A DNA stretch of 64,000 bases from Verrucomicrobiota bacterium (lineage in GTDB: Bacteria > Verrucomicrobiota > Verrucomicrobiia > Limisphaerales > JACRJZ01). Position numbers and translations under genes: made by a program. Each line of letters starts with the position of its first letter. Position 1 is the first letter of the stretch. Of this stretch, positions 24,639-33,014 are shown one piece after another. Under the pieces are notes generated by a model. That model saw nothing but the letters and a program-made list of their open reading frames with translations, ran no database searches and was not told the DNA's origin. The stretch is taken from the NCBI GenBank assembly GCA_016219875.1, contig JACRJZ010000163.1:1-64000 (forward strand), given 5' to 3'.

Positions 24639-24971
24639 CGGCTTTCGCCTCACGCTCTCCGCCACCCAATCCAAATACCGCTTCGTCCCGCCCTCCACCG
24701 GCAGCACCACGAACTCCGGCGTGTCGTAGGGATGCTCGCTCAGGATGAGTTCCTCCAAAGCGGCCAGCTTGGCCTTGGTCGTCTTGAAGAGCAGCAGGAC
24801 TTCCGCCCCCGTTTCCAGCTTGCCCTGCCACCAGTAGTGGGATTCGATCCTGGGCACCAGATTGGCGCACGCCACCAGTCGGGACCCCAAGGCGGATTGC
24901 GCCAGTCGCCGCGCGGTCTTGAGGTCCGGTGCGGTGACGAGCACCACGGCGAAGGAACGGCTCTTCTTCAT
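24615..24971 (-). CDS. cutA: CutA divalent-cation tolerance protein
   Basis: 118 residues from the ATG at 24971 (MKKSRSFAVVLVTAPDLKTA). The CutA1 trimer fold is evident: ARRLAQSALGSRLVACANLV, SHYWWQGKLETGAEVLLLFKT, EHPYDTPEFVVLPVEGG and RYLDWVAESV. Its role in copper or general metal tolerance is known only loosely. The natural C-terminus should end near WVAESV; here it continues RRKPWNVKRKT, the tail encoded by the repeat. It is convergent with plsC and divergent from the aminotransferase gene. Confidence 0.93.
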   Translation of the reverse strand: MKKSRSFAVVLVTAPDLKTARRLAQSALGSRLVACANLVPRIESHYWWQGKLETGAEVLLLFKTTKAKLAALEELILSEHPYDTPEFVVLPVEGGTKRYLDWVAESVRRKPWNVKRKT

Positions 24972-25079
24972 GGCGGCAGGAAACCACCGCCACCGGCCGC
25001 AAGGCAAGTTGTTTGCGGCACGGCCCAAAACTTCGCTTGCCAGCGCGGCGGCTTTTGAAAACTATCCGCACCACATTTT

Positions 25080-26168
25080 ATGGCACATGTGAAACTACAC
25101 ATTCCGGGACCGGTTGAAGTCAGCGAGAAAACCTTCAAGGCGTTTTGCCGGCCGATGATCGGCCATCGCGGGCAGGGCTTCAAAGACCTCTACGCGGCCA
25201 TCCAGCCGAAACTGCAGGCGCTGCTCTACACCAAGCAACTCGTCTATCTCAGCACGTCATCCGCGTGGGGCGTGATGGAAGGCGCCATCCGCAACCTCGT
25301 CGCGAAGAAGGTCCTCAACTGCATGTGCGGCGCGTTTTCGGACAAGTGGTTCGATGTGTCCAAGCGCTGCGGCAAGGACGCCGAGGCGCTCCAGGTGCCG
25401 TGGGGCTCGCCCATCCGCGCCGAGGCCGTGGACCAGAAACTCGCCACCGGCCAGTTCGACGCGCTCACGGTCATCCACAACGAAACCTCCACCGGCGTGA
25501 TGAGCCCGATCTACGAAATCGCGGCCCTCAAGAAGAAGTATCCTGACGTGATGTTCATCGTCGATGCGGTCAGTTCGATGACGGGCATCAAGCTGGAGTT
25601 CGACGCGCTGGGGATCGACGTGTTGCTGGCCGGCACGCAAAAGGCGTTCGCCATGCCACCGGGGCTGGCCGTGTTCGTCTGCTCGCCTGCCGCGCTGGCC
25701 AAGGCCGCGACGATGAAGGACCGCGGCTATTACTTCGACCTCGTGGAGTTTCAGAAGAACGCCGAGCAGAGCATGACGCCTAGCACGCCGAGCATTGGCC
25801 ACGTCTTCGCGCTGCAATCGAAGCTGGAAGACATCTTCGCCGAAGGACTGGAGGCGCGATATGTCCGGCATCTGAAGCTGGCGCAAATGACTCGCGCCTG
25901 GGCGGCGAAGCACGGCTTCAATCTGTTCCCGGAACCCGGCTTCGAGTCGGTCACGCTGACCTGCGTGAGCAACGGCGCGCGGCCCGGTGGCCGCGTGGTC
26001 GATGTGCCCAAACTGCAAAAGCTGGTCAAAGACCAGGGCTTCCTGATCGACGGCGGCTACGGCAAGATCAAGGGCACGACCTTCCGCATCTCCAACATGG
26101 GCGATGAAACGGAAGCAACCATGAACCAGCTTTACGCGGCGCTGGACGGAGCAATGAAGCAGTTGTGA
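25080..26168 (+). CDS. Class V aminotransferase (alanine-glyoxylate / serine-pyruvate type)
   Basis: 362 residues. The fold-type I PLP enzyme of the AGT/SPT group opens with HIPGPVEVSEKTFKAFCRPM and has GHRGQGF, STSSAWGVMEGAIRNL, TVIHNETSTGVMSPI, VDAVSSMTG (the Asp that pairs with the pyridine nitrogen) and AGTQKAFAMPPG, in which K188 should form the Schiff base. The C-terminus LIDGGYGKIKGTTFRISNMGDE is typical. It transaminates alanine or serine with glyoxylate or pyruvate, linking serine and glycine metabolism; phosphoserine-related use is possible. It is followed by a small hypothetical gene. Confidence 0.93.
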   Translation: MAHVKLHIPGPVEVSEKTFKAFCRPMIGHRGQGFKDLYAAIQPKLQALLYTKQLVYLSTSSAWGVMEGAIRNLVAKKVLNCMCGAFSDKWFDVSKRCGKDAEALQVPWGSPIRAEAVDQKLATGQFDALTVIHNETSTGVMSPIYEIAALKKKYPDVMFIVDAVSSMTGIKLEFDALGIDVLLAGTQKAFAMPPGLAVFVCSPAALAKAATMKDRGYYFDLVEFQKNAEQSMTPSTPSIGHVFALQSKLEDIFAEGLEARYVRHLKLAQMTRAWAAKHGFNLFPEPGFESVTLTCVSNGARPGGRVVDVPKLQKLVKDQGFLIDGGYGKIKGTTFRISNMGDETEATMNQLYAALDGAMKQL

Positions 26169-26253
26169 CTTGTGGAAGGATGGAAGCGTTGGTGTAGGCT
26201 GCAACAGCTTTCGAGCGTGACCGGCACCCAGAGCGAATAGATTCAATGCAGCT

Positions 26254-26487
26254 ATGAACCGCGACCAAATCCAGCAGCACGTGGCCAAGGCGCACAAGCG
26301 CCCTCTCTCGATTTGCACCAGCGATGGCCACGAGATCAAGGTGCGCCATCCGGATTTCGTTTTCTTTCCGCCCAAGCCCTACGACTGGGAGTTTATCGTG
26401 TTCGATGGGAGGGGCCGAGGGTTCGAGGTCGTAGATGTAACCGCGGTGACGCGGTTGGTTTACCGAAGCCCAGTCAAATCCTCCTGA
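26254..26487 (+). CDS. Small hypothetical protein
   Basis: 77 residues (MNRDQIQQHVAKAHKRPLSI). A helical start is followed by beta-strand-like blocks CTSDGHEIKVRHPDFVFF and YDWEFIVFDGRGRGFEVVDV. I know no function. Similar short proteins with a DGxxxxVxHPDFV pattern occur as orphans in this phylum. It has no start-site signal but a stable composition. Confidence 0.5.
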   Translation: MNRDQIQQHVAKAHKRPLSICTSDGHEIKVRHPDFVFFPPKPYDWEFIVFDGRGRGFEVVDVTAVTRLVYRSPVKSS

Positions 26488-26550
26488 CCACTGGGCGGCA
26501 ATGCAATGAGTGAGGATGGCGGCTGGCTTCCAACTGCACTGGGAGGCAAC

Positions 26551-26634
26551 TGCAAAACTCCGTAGCAGCCGACGTGAGGAGGCTCAAACTTCAATGAAAA
26601 CAGAGCCTCCTCACGTCGGCTGCTACAGTTTTGC
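26551..26634. repeat. GTAGCAGCCGACGTGAGG palindrome, longest copy
   Basis: Perfect 24-nt arms at 26562-26585 and 26603-26626. The palindrome extends outward: TGCAAAACT at 26551 pairs with AGTTTTGCA at 26626-26634. This copy defines the outer boundary of the element. Intergenic. Confidence 0.92.
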
Positions 26635-26699
26635 ACGAAGCTCCTGGGCAAGGCGCTGAAGCAGTTTTGAGGTTCTTCAAGCAGCAGAAGCCTGCTCTC

Positions 26700-27269
26700 C
26701 TACGCTGTCGGAGTGCCATTTTCAGGGGCGCGGCCGTCGCTTTCCCCGGCAATCCTGCTCAACACTTCCGTCGGCACGCGGGCGCGAAGTGTCGGATGCG
26801 TTTCGATCAGCCGGGCGATGTCGGCCAGATCTTTCTGCCGCTTGCTCGGTCGTTGCTGCGGGTTTCCATACGCGCGGAGCTTGCCCGCGAGCGTATCCTC
26901 CAGGCTAGCCACGCGGATAAGGATGCCATGCACGTCCGCTGGCAGGGAGCGGGAGGGGAAGTTGCGGTAGAACGGCTCGGTGCTGATCTGGACACTGACC
27001 CGCGATTGGCCCTTGAGATTGATAGACCACTCAAATCGCTCGGCAACAAATCCGCATTCCTGCAAGGCCATCACTGCTTCTTCCACCCGCTCCGCGGCAA
27101 TGACCAAATCCACGTCCGCCGTGGCCATTGGCTCTTCCGCCCAGTGGTTGACCGCCAGGCCACCGATCATGCACCACGGGATTTCGCGCGCTTCCAGGGT
27201 TTGCACCAGCTTGGCCACGTCCGAACTGCCGCCCGCGGTCTGCCAATCGTAGAACTGCCGCATCGTCAT
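26700..27269 (-). CDS. Nucleotidyltransferase family protein
   Basis: 189 residues from the ATG at 27269 (MTMRQFYDWQTAGG). The pol-beta-like nucleotidyltransferase core is GGLAVNHWAEEPMATADVDLVI, with GG and a DVD metal-binding pair, followed by the helical FVAERFEW... and SLEDTLAGKLRAYG..QRPSKRQKDLADIARL segments typical of the AbiEii/MNT-type group. Members of this group modify RNA or protein, often as the toxin or antitoxin partner of a small gene. No partner gene is seen next to it, so it may be an orphan. Confidence 0.8.
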   Translation of the reverse strand: MTMRQFYDWQTAGGSSDVAKLVQTLEAREIPWCMIGGLAVNHWAEEPMATADVDLVIAAERVEEAVMALQECGFVAERFEWSINLKGQSRVSVQISTEPFYRNFPSRSLPADVHGILIRVASLEDTLAGKLRAYGNPQQRPSKRQKDLADIARLIETHPTLRARVPTEVLSRIAGESDGRAPENGTPTA

Positions 27270-27379
27270 GCGCGGAACTCTACCGGAAGCAGGAGACGTG
27301 GCAAGGACATGGAAAGGCCACCGTTCACTCCCACGGCGACTTGCTCCAGCCACGTCACAACGCCGGTGGAGTCTGGAGG

Positions 27380-28048
27380 TCAGGACGGCGGGGACGCAGC
27401 CTGCTTCCGAGCAATCCTGCCTGGACGGCGCCTGAAGATTGCTGCGGCCAAGGCAACCCCGACCGCGATCATACCGGTCGCAGCAACTGGTTCAGGGACG
27501 GGGGTGTAGTCCACCGTGACGCTGATATTGCCCGTATAGGTGGTTCTGTTGTTGGGGATGGGATCAGGGGGGAAGGGGACATCGTACAACGTTTGCGAGG
27601 ACGTGTATTTGAAATCGTACGAACTGCCGGGCGCATGTCCCGGGGCAGACAGGGTGAAGATGAAGGTCGTGATCCCACTGCTGGCAATGGCGCCGGGAGT
27701 GGTGCGAAAATCGATCGTATGATCCGCGAAACCGTTGCCGATGCTGCCTTGCAGAATGCTGCCGGACGCTACCTGATCCCCTCCTTGATAGGAAAGGGAC
27801 CATAGCAAGTCCGCGTTCGGGGCGGTTTGAGAACGGCTGATACTCCAGTCCAGCACCCCAAAACTGGCCGCTGAACCCGAGGCGTTGGCAAAAGAGAAAT
27901 AAACGGAGTGACTTGGGTTGGCATCGTTAACATGGAATCGGTCGGCACCGCTGTTGCCGTTGTCAACATCCAGCATCACGGCGCCGTGCGTCGGAACCAA
28001 CGGACTCAGGGCTAACAAGAGACTCAAAGCGGCGACGAATTGTTTCAT
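27380..28048 (-). CDS. PEP-CTERM sorting domain protein
   Basis: 222 residues from the ATG at 28048 (MKQFVAALSLLLALSPLVPT), which starts the signal peptide directly; a GTG at 28060 is less likely. The middle is a Ser/Gly/Thr-rich beta structure without a known enzyme motif. The C-terminus has the exosortase recognition signature VPEP, then the hydrophobic stretch ATGMIAVGVALAAAIF and the basic tail RRRPGR. It is expected to be processed by an exosortase and anchored or released at the envelope, with exopolysaccharide. No exosortase gene is in the window. Confidence 0.85.
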   Translation of the reverse strand: MKQFVAALSLLLALSPLVPTHGAVMLDVDNGNSGADRFHVNDANPSHSVYFSFANASGSAASFGVLDWSISRSQTAPNADLLWSLSYQGGDQVASGSILQGSIGNGFADHTIDFRTTPGAIASSGITTFIFTLSAPGHAPGSSYDFKYTSSQTLYDVPFPPDPIPNNRTTYTGNISVTVDYTPVPEPVAATGMIAVGVALAAAIFRRRPGRIARKQAASPPS

Positions 28049-28251
28049 GCGCGCGGACACTTGTGGCGCTTTTCTGCCGTGTCAAGGGGCATCTCAGCAT
28101 TTGTCCGCACGCGAGGCTGGTTTATCGGGCGAGACGTTGGGGGGGGCGGGCTGCCAGCAGATAAAACCGCTCAAGCCGTTCGGCATGTTCGGAAAAAATC
28201 CGAGGTAACGGCTGTGACCAGCTTGTGCTGTGCGCCGTTGTCGCCGAGAGC

Positions 28252-29235
28252 TTACGGCGCCGGTTCGTCCGTGCCCTTCGTGGTCTTTGCGTGAATCACT
28301 CCGCTCTCGTCGAACCACAGCGGATCGAGCGCCAGGAAGCGGTCCCAGCCTTTGTTCGTGCTGGCCTTCTGGTGATAGACCATCCAGAGGCGGCCGTCCG
28401 GCCCGGCGATCACGCAATGGTGGCCCGGCCCCAGCACGTTGCCGCCGCGGTGGGCGATGGGGTTGCCGGAGTATTTCGTGAACGGCCCCAGCGGTGACTT
28501 CGCCGTGGCGTAGCCCACGCCGTAGTTTGGCGAGTCTGCGCCCGTGCCGGAATACATCAAGTAGTACACACCTTTCCGCTTGAGCATGAAGGGGCCTTCG
28601 GTGACTTCGCCGCTGATCTTCTCCCACGGCTCGGTCGGGTGGATGACGCGCTGGGCTTCGCCTTTTTTCGTGAGCGGGTCCGCCATCGGCTGGACCATGA
28701 TTTTGAAACCGCCCTCCAAGTGGACGTAGTAGAGGTAGAACGCCCCGTCGTCGTCCTGGAACAGATGCGCGTCGATGGCTTGGTCCGCCAGCGCGCCCTT
28801 GTCCACGAATGGTCCCATCGGGCTGTCCGCGACCGCGACGCCGATCTGCTTGCCGCCTTTGCCTTCGGGCGGCTTGGGGGCGTTGTCGGTGTAGTAGAGG
28901 TAGAACTTCCCGTCGCCGCGCTTGTTCTCGAACACATCCGGCGCCCACACGCCGCCGCGCGAATCTCGAAAGACCTTGCCCTTGTCCTCCCAATGCACGA
29001 GGTCGTCCGACACGAACACATCGTAGCCGCGCGAGTCCGTCGTCGGGTACATGTAGTACTTGCCCTGGAAGCGGATGACGTGCGGGTCAGCGGGGCCGCG
29101 GCGGTCGATGATGGGATTGCGGTAGGTCTTGGCGGGGCGGGCGGGGGTGTTCGTGGCTGGCGCAGCGCGCGAGGCCAGGGCAAGTAGCAACCAAGCGAGA
29201 GCGAGAACCAAGAGGGAGGCGTTGGAGACATTCAT
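28252..29235 (-). CDS. Secreted glycoside hydrolase, GH43 family
   Basis: 327 residues from the ATG at 29235 (MNVSNASLLVLALAWLLLAL), a signal peptide. The five-bladed propeller of GH43 is apparent, with the catalytic triad by position: D50 in ADPHVI (general base), D155 in AIDAHLF (pKa modulator) and E213 in EVTEGPFM (general acid). The pattern YRNPIIDRRGPADPHVIRFQ and WAPDVFENKRGDGKFYLYYT is typical. The likely activity is alpha-L-arabinofuranosidase or beta-xylosidase. It stands apart from other carbohydrate genes. Confidence 0.92.
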   Translation of the reverse strand: MNVSNASLLVLALAWLLLALASRAAPATNTPARPAKTYRNPIIDRRGPADPHVIRFQGKYYMYPTTDSRGYDVFVSDDLVHWEDKGKVFRDSRGGVWAPDVFENKRGDGKFYLYYTDNAPKPPEGKGGKQIGVAVADSPMGPFVDKGALADQAIDAHLFQDDDGAFYLYYVHLEGGFKIMVQPMADPLTKKGEAQRVIHPTEPWEKISGEVTEGPFMLKRKGVYYLMYSGTGADSPNYGVGYATAKSPLGPFTKYSGNPIAHRGGNVLGPGHHCVIAGPDGRLWMVYHQKASTNKGWDRFLALDPLWFDESGVIHAKTTKGTDEPAP

Positions 29236-29316
29236 GAGGAAAAGGTCAATCGGAACCTGGCGCGAGCTCACTGGTGAAGCAGAGCCAATCGGGAATCGGG
29301 AATACCTTGGACCGAC

Positions 29317-29547
29317 TCAAGCAGGCGCTCCGTCCGTGCGTCCGGGTTCGTAGCGCAGCTTCAGCAAATCCTGTGGGGCGAGTGCCGCGAACGCGTAGGC
29401 TCGGCCCGCATCGTCACTGAATTCGACTTCGAAATGACCGTCGGATAGTTTTTCCACGACTGTGCCGACTTGGCCGCGTTCAAGGCCCTTCTCTGGCAAG
29501 GCCCGCTCCAAGGCCACCACGTCGAATAATTTTACCGCTGCGTTCAT
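29317..29547 (-). CDS. DUF4926 domain protein
   Basis: 76 residues. The DUF4926 pattern is clear: FDVVALERALPEKGLERGQVGTVVEKLSDGHFEVEF and AYAFAALAPQDLLKL. It begins 6 nt after the stop of the DUF6883 gene on the same strand. DUF6883-DUF4926 pairs are recurrent and resemble a toxin-antitoxin or immunity-like unit, but their function is unknown. Confidence 0.85.
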   Translation of the reverse strand: MNAAVKLFDVVALERALPEKGLERGQVGTVVEKLSDGHFEVEFSDDAGRAYAFAALAPQDLLKLRYEPGRTDGAPA

Positions 29548-29553
29548 ATCGCG

Positions 29554-29883
29554 TCAGAGCATATAGCAGGAAACCAGTCTTGGGAAGTCTTCCCCCGTTC
29601 GCACGATCCACACGCTGCGCACCAGGATGCTGGCCCGCGCAGTCTCCCACTCGAAGTCCACCACGTAGCGTGGCCCGTGCGGATCCGACTCGCTGGCGAC
29701 TGCGGCCCCCGTCTCGGCCGCTTCAAGCAAAGCCGCCTTGAGAATCGGCGCACTGGCTTCGGTGATGCCGACCGCGGCAAACCTCCGTGCCTTGTGCTTG
29801 CCGCGGGCGTGGTCGGGGTTCAAGCAGTAGGACACCAGCTTGGCGTCGTCCACGAAAGCCCTATTCCCTTGGGGCAATCTCAT
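29554..29883 (-). CDS. DUF6883 domain protein
   Basis: 109 residues. DUF6883 features: LPQGNRAFVDDAKLVSYCLN, PDHARGKHKARRFAAVGIT, and the C-terminal RYVVDFEWETA...VRSVWIVRTGEDFPRLVSCY. The family is small, without a known activity, and often adjacent to DUF4926 as here (6-nt gap). The GKHKARRF and IVRTGEDFPRL motifs are the conserved parts and could form an active or binding site. Confidence 0.82.
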   Translation of the reverse strand: MRLPQGNRAFVDDAKLVSYCLNPDHARGKHKARRFAAVGITEASAPILKAALLEAAETGAAVASESDPHGPRYVVDFEWETARASILVRSVWIVRTGEDFPRLVSCYML

Positions 29884-29934
29884 GAGTTTCCACTCTGTCT
29901 CCGTGGCATCGCCGGCCTCGTTCCGTTGTTCCGT

Positions 29935-30414
29935 TCACGGCGTCACCGCCAGCCGCTCCTCGTGGCGCTCGGGCTTCATCAACACGCCCTGCTCCTTGTA
30001 GGGCTTGAGCATGAAGTGCGTGGCGGTGGAGACGACGCCTTGGATGGTGGACAGCTTCTCCGAGACGAACATCGCGACTTCCTTGAGCGACTCGCCTTCC
30101 ACCACCACCAGCAGGTCGTAGGCGCCGGACATCAGGTAGCAGGAGTTCACCTCGTCGTATTTCGAGATGCGCTCGGCCAGCCGGTCGAAGCCGCCACCGC
30201 GTTCGGGCGTGATCTTTACCTCGATGACGGCCCGCACGAGGTCCACGCCGAGCTTCTCTTCGTTGAGAATGGTGCGGTAGCCCAGGATGACTTCGTCCCG
30301 CTCGTAGGCCTTGATCTTGGCCGCGATCTCGGCCTCGGGCTGGTTGAGCAGCGCCGCGAGCTGGGCCGGTGTCAGCGCGGCATTCTCCCGGAGCAATTTC
30401 AAAAGCTGTTCCAT
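29935..30414 (-). CDS. Lrp/AsnC family transcriptional regulator
   Basis: 159 residues. The N-terminal winged helix (LLKLLRENAALTPAQLAALLNQPEAEIAAKI) is followed by the RAM effector domain (GVDLVRAVIEVKITPERGGG ... YDLLVVVEGESLKEVAMFV). The VNSCYLMSGAYDLLVVVEG region forms the ligand-binding dimer interface. It probably senses an amino acid and regulates nearby or distant metabolism genes. It is divergent from the MnmC-like gene with a repeat in the intergenic region. Confidence 0.93.
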   Translation of the reverse strand: MEQLLKLLRENAALTPAQLAALLNQPEAEIAAKIKAYERDEVILGYRTILNEEKLGVDLVRAVIEVKITPERGGGFDRLAERISKYDEVNSCYLMSGAYDLLVVVEGESLKEVAMFVSEKLSTIQGVVSTATHFMLKPYKEQGVLMKPERHEERLAVTP

Positions 30415-30437
30415 GCGCCGGAGGCTACGCCGAGGAG

Positions 30438-30566
30438 TGGGAATTGAAAATTGAAAATTGAGAAATGCAATTGGACATTGGAAGACCGGCTGCGTGCAAC
30501 AATTCTCCCGGGCGACTCCGGGCAGTTTTCAATTTCAATTTTCCAATTTTCAATTTTCAATTCCCG
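30438..30566. repeat. AATTGAAAATTG inverted repeat between Lrp and MnmC-like genes
   Basis: GGAATTGAAAATTGAAAATT (30438) faces TTTTCAATTTCAATTTTCCA and AATTTTCAATTTTCAATTCC (to 30564) across a GC-rich centre. Unusually AT-rich for the region. It lies over both divergent promoters and over the upstream part of the MnmC-like frame. Confidence 0.88.
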
Positions 30567-30569
30567 TCC

Positions 30570-31463
30570 GTGCCTCCAAGCGGTCCATACCGGCTCGTCA
30601 AACTGGCCAGCGGCGTTCACAGCGTCCATTCGCTCGCCGAGGGCGAGACGTTTCATCCTGTCATTGGGCCGGTGGCGGAGGCGGAGGCGCTCTACGTGCG
30701 GCAACTGCGGCTGCTGGAACGGCTGCGCTCCCACCGGGGCGAATTCGTGGTCTGGGATGTCGGTCTGGGGGCGGCGGCGAACGCGCTCACGGTTCTGCGC
30801 GCCACGCGCCATCTGGCCTGCTCCCTCCGGCTCGTGAGCTTCGACCATACGCTGGAGCCGCTGGAGTTCGGATTGGCTCACGCCAGCGACCTCGGCTATT
30901 TCGGCGGCTACGAAGCGCGCTTGCTGGAACTTCTCCGGCAGCGTCGCGTGGGCTTCCAAGACGCGGCCCAGTCCGTCCAATGGGAACTTCACCTCGGCGA
31001 TTTCCCGACGTTCTTGGCGCAGTCGCTGCAACGCTGCAACGCTGCAACGGTGCAACGCCTTCCCGCTCCACACGCTATCCTTTTCGACGCTTACTCACCG
31101 GCCAAGAACCCGGCCATGTGGGCACAGTCGGTCTTCGCCAACCTGTTCAAGTTGCTCGACCCCCAGCGTCCTTGCGCGCTGCCAACCTACTCGCGGAGCA
31201 CAATGCTGCGGGTTTCCTTGCTGTTGGCGGGTTTCTTCGTCGGCGCCGGCCACGCCGCAGGTGAAAAGGAGGAAACCACCATCGCCGCCAACACCCTGGA
31301 CCTGATCGACGAACCCCTCGACCACCGCTGGCTGGGCCGTGCCCGGCGCTCGACCAGTGCCGAGCCGCTGTGGGAGGCGGTGTACCGGCAGGCGCGGCTG
31401 TCGCCCACCACTGGGGAGAAGCTGCTCCAGCATCCTCAGTTCTCCGGGCTGCCCGTTCCGTGA
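30570..31463 (+). CDS. MnmC-like tRNA (mnm5U34) methyltransferase domain protein
   Basis: 297 residues from a GTG at 30570; the frame is open further upstream but only through repeat sequence (NFNFPIFNFQF). The DUF752/MnmC-C fold shows VHSLAEGETFHPVIGPVAEA, the SAM-binding VWDVGLGAAANALTVLR, FDHTLEPLEF and the C-terminal HAILFDAYSPAKNPAMW..., FFVGAGHAAGEKEETTIAAN. In this group the enzyme completes mnm5(s2)U at the tRNA wobble position. Missing is the FAD oxidase half of full MnmC. A tandem repeat at 31025-31057 inserts QRCNAATVQR just before the conserved FDAYSP block. Confidence 0.82.
   Translation: MPPSGPYRLVKLASGVHSVHSLAEGETFHPVIGPVAEAEALYVRQLRLLERLRSHRGEFVVWDVGLGAAANALTVLRATRHLACSLRLVSFDHTLEPLEFGLAHASDLGYFGGYEARLLELLRQRRVGFQDAAQSVQWELHLGDFPTFLAQSLQRCNAATVQRLPAPHAILFDAYSPAKNPAMWAQSVFANLFKLLDPQRPCALPTYSRSTMLRVSLLLAGFFVGAGHAAGEKEETTIAANTLDLIDEPLDHRWLGRARRSTSAEPLWEAVYRQARLSPTTGEKLLQHPQFSGLPVP
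31025..31057. repeat. GCTGCAAC tandem repeat in the MnmC-like gene
   Basis: Units GCTGCAACGCTGCAACGCTG end in GGTGCAACG. It is in frame and codes LQRCNAATVQR, directly before the conserved HAILFDAYSP block of the methyltransferase. Confidence 0.75.
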
Positions 31464-31562
31464 ATGAAGCCTGGCCTCGAGGGCTGAACGTTCCCTCCGC
31501 CACTCCACTCGCCTATTGCTGCCGAGGCAGTGACCCGCTAAGTTGCCCGCGCCACCAACCGC

Positions 31563-32939
31563 ATGAGCACGTCAGCGCCGAATCTCGTCAGCGCCTTCGC
31601 CGGATCGACCCACTACGGCGATCCCGCAGCCGTCCGCTCGCTGGTTGCGGCGTCCCTGGACGCGTTGCAATTGCCCGCCGACTTCATCGTGCCCGGCGAC
31701 CGCGTGGTCCTGAAGCCGAACTGGGTCAAGGAGCACGACGAGCGCCGCCCCGGTCCAGGCCAGTGGGAACATGTCGTGACGCACCCGGTTGTGATCGAGG
31801 CGGTCGTTCACTGGGTGGCAAAGCACCTCGGCGGCACGGGCATGGTCGCCGTGGCGGATGCGCCGCAAACCGATTCCTCATTCGACAGAATTCGCGAGTA
31901 CTGCCGCCTGGACGAAATGGTCCGGCGCGTCTGCCAGGAGTTCCCAAAACTCACAGTCGATCTGCTCGACCTGCGCCCGGAAGCATGGCGTGCGGTTGAT
32001 GGCGTGACGGTTTCCAAGCAGGCGCTTCTCGGCGACCCGCTCGGCGCCACGCACGTTCACCTGGATGGAGCCAGCGAGTTCGTCGGCTACTCCGGTCTCG
32101 GCCGCCTGTACGGCGCGTCGTTCGACGTGGCGGAAACCAACGCACGCCACACCGCCGCGAGCCACGAGTATCTGCTTTGCCGCACCCCGATGGACGCCGA
32201 TGTGTTCATCAACCTCCCGAAGCTCAAAACGCACAAGAAGGTCGGCCTGACCTGCGCGCTGAAGAATTTGGTCGGCATCAACGCGAACAAGAACTGGCTG
32301 CCGCATCACACCGAGGGCACGCCAGCACAGGGCGGCGACCAGTTCCCACAGGACACCCGCCGTGCCCGGCTCGAACACTCCGCCCTGGCCGCCGCCAAGC
32401 GCAGCGCCAAAGACAGCCCGCTGCGCTCCAGGCTCCTGGTCCCGCTGAAGAAGCTGGGGCGCCTCGTATTGGGCGACACGCAGAAGGTGGTCCGCTCCGG
32501 CAACTGGCACGGCAATGACACCTGCTGGCGCATGGTCCTCGACCTGAACAAGTGCCTGTTCTTCTTCGATGGCCGCGGCGAACGTCGGCGTCGGCCGTTG
32601 CGTTACCTCACCGTCGTGGACGCGATCATCGCTGGCGAGGGCAACGGCCCGATGTCGCCCGATCCCAAACCGTGCGGGGTGGTTCTGGCCGGCACGCACC
32701 CTGTGGCGGTGGATTGTGTCGCGGCCCGGCTGATGGGTTTTGACTGGCAGAAGCTGCGCCTGCTGAGGCAGTCTTTCGCCATGCGCGAACTGAATTTCGT
32801 CCCGTTCGTCGCCGACGGGATTGAAGTGGTGTCCAACCGCCCCGCCTGGGCGGGCGCGATGGCAGACCTGTCCGACACGTTCCGCTTCCGGCCCCATTTC
32901 GGCTGGGTGGGGGCGATTGAGCAATCTGCACCGCCTTGA
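31563..32939 (+). CDS. DUF362 domain protein
   Basis: 458 residues. DUF362 features: VLKPNWVKEHDER..., VTHPVVIEAVVHWVA, VFINLPKLKTHKKVGLTCALKNLVGINANKNWLPHHTEG, and the C-terminal LTVVDAIIAGEGNGPMSPDPK and GTHPVAVDCVAARLMGFDW. The domain is of uncertain activity; members are found in exopolysaccharide and cell-envelope clusters. Here it precedes a WecG/TagA glycosyltransferase and a CapK-like gene on the same strand, which supports a role in polysaccharide export or modification. No ferredoxin-type cysteine cluster is seen. Confidence 0.87.
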   Translation: MSTSAPNLVSAFAGSTHYGDPAAVRSLVAASLDALQLPADFIVPGDRVVLKPNWVKEHDERRPGPGQWEHVVTHPVVIEAVVHWVAKHLGGTGMVAVADAPQTDSSFDRIREYCRLDEMVRRVCQEFPKLTVDLLDLRPEAWRAVDGVTVSKQALLGDPLGATHVHLDGASEFVGYSGLGRLYGASFDVAETNARHTAASHEYLLCRTPMDADVFINLPKLKTHKKVGLTCALKNLVGINANKNWLPHHTEGTPAQGGDQFPQDTRRARLEHSALAAAKRSAKDSPLRSRLLVPLKKLGRLVLGDTQKVVRSGNWHGNDTCWRMVLDLNKCLFFFDGRGERRRRPLRYLTVVDAIIAGEGNGPMSPDPKPCGVVLAGTHPVAVDCVAARLMGFDWQKLRLLRQSFAMRELNFVPFVADGIEVVSNRPAWAGAMADLSDTFRFRPHFGWVGAIEQSAPP

Positions 32940-33014
32940 GGATCGGGCCGCGCGAATGAACACGAACCGGTCCAACTTGTTTCTCCGTCGCAACGCCGCC
33001 GTTGTCGTCCAACC

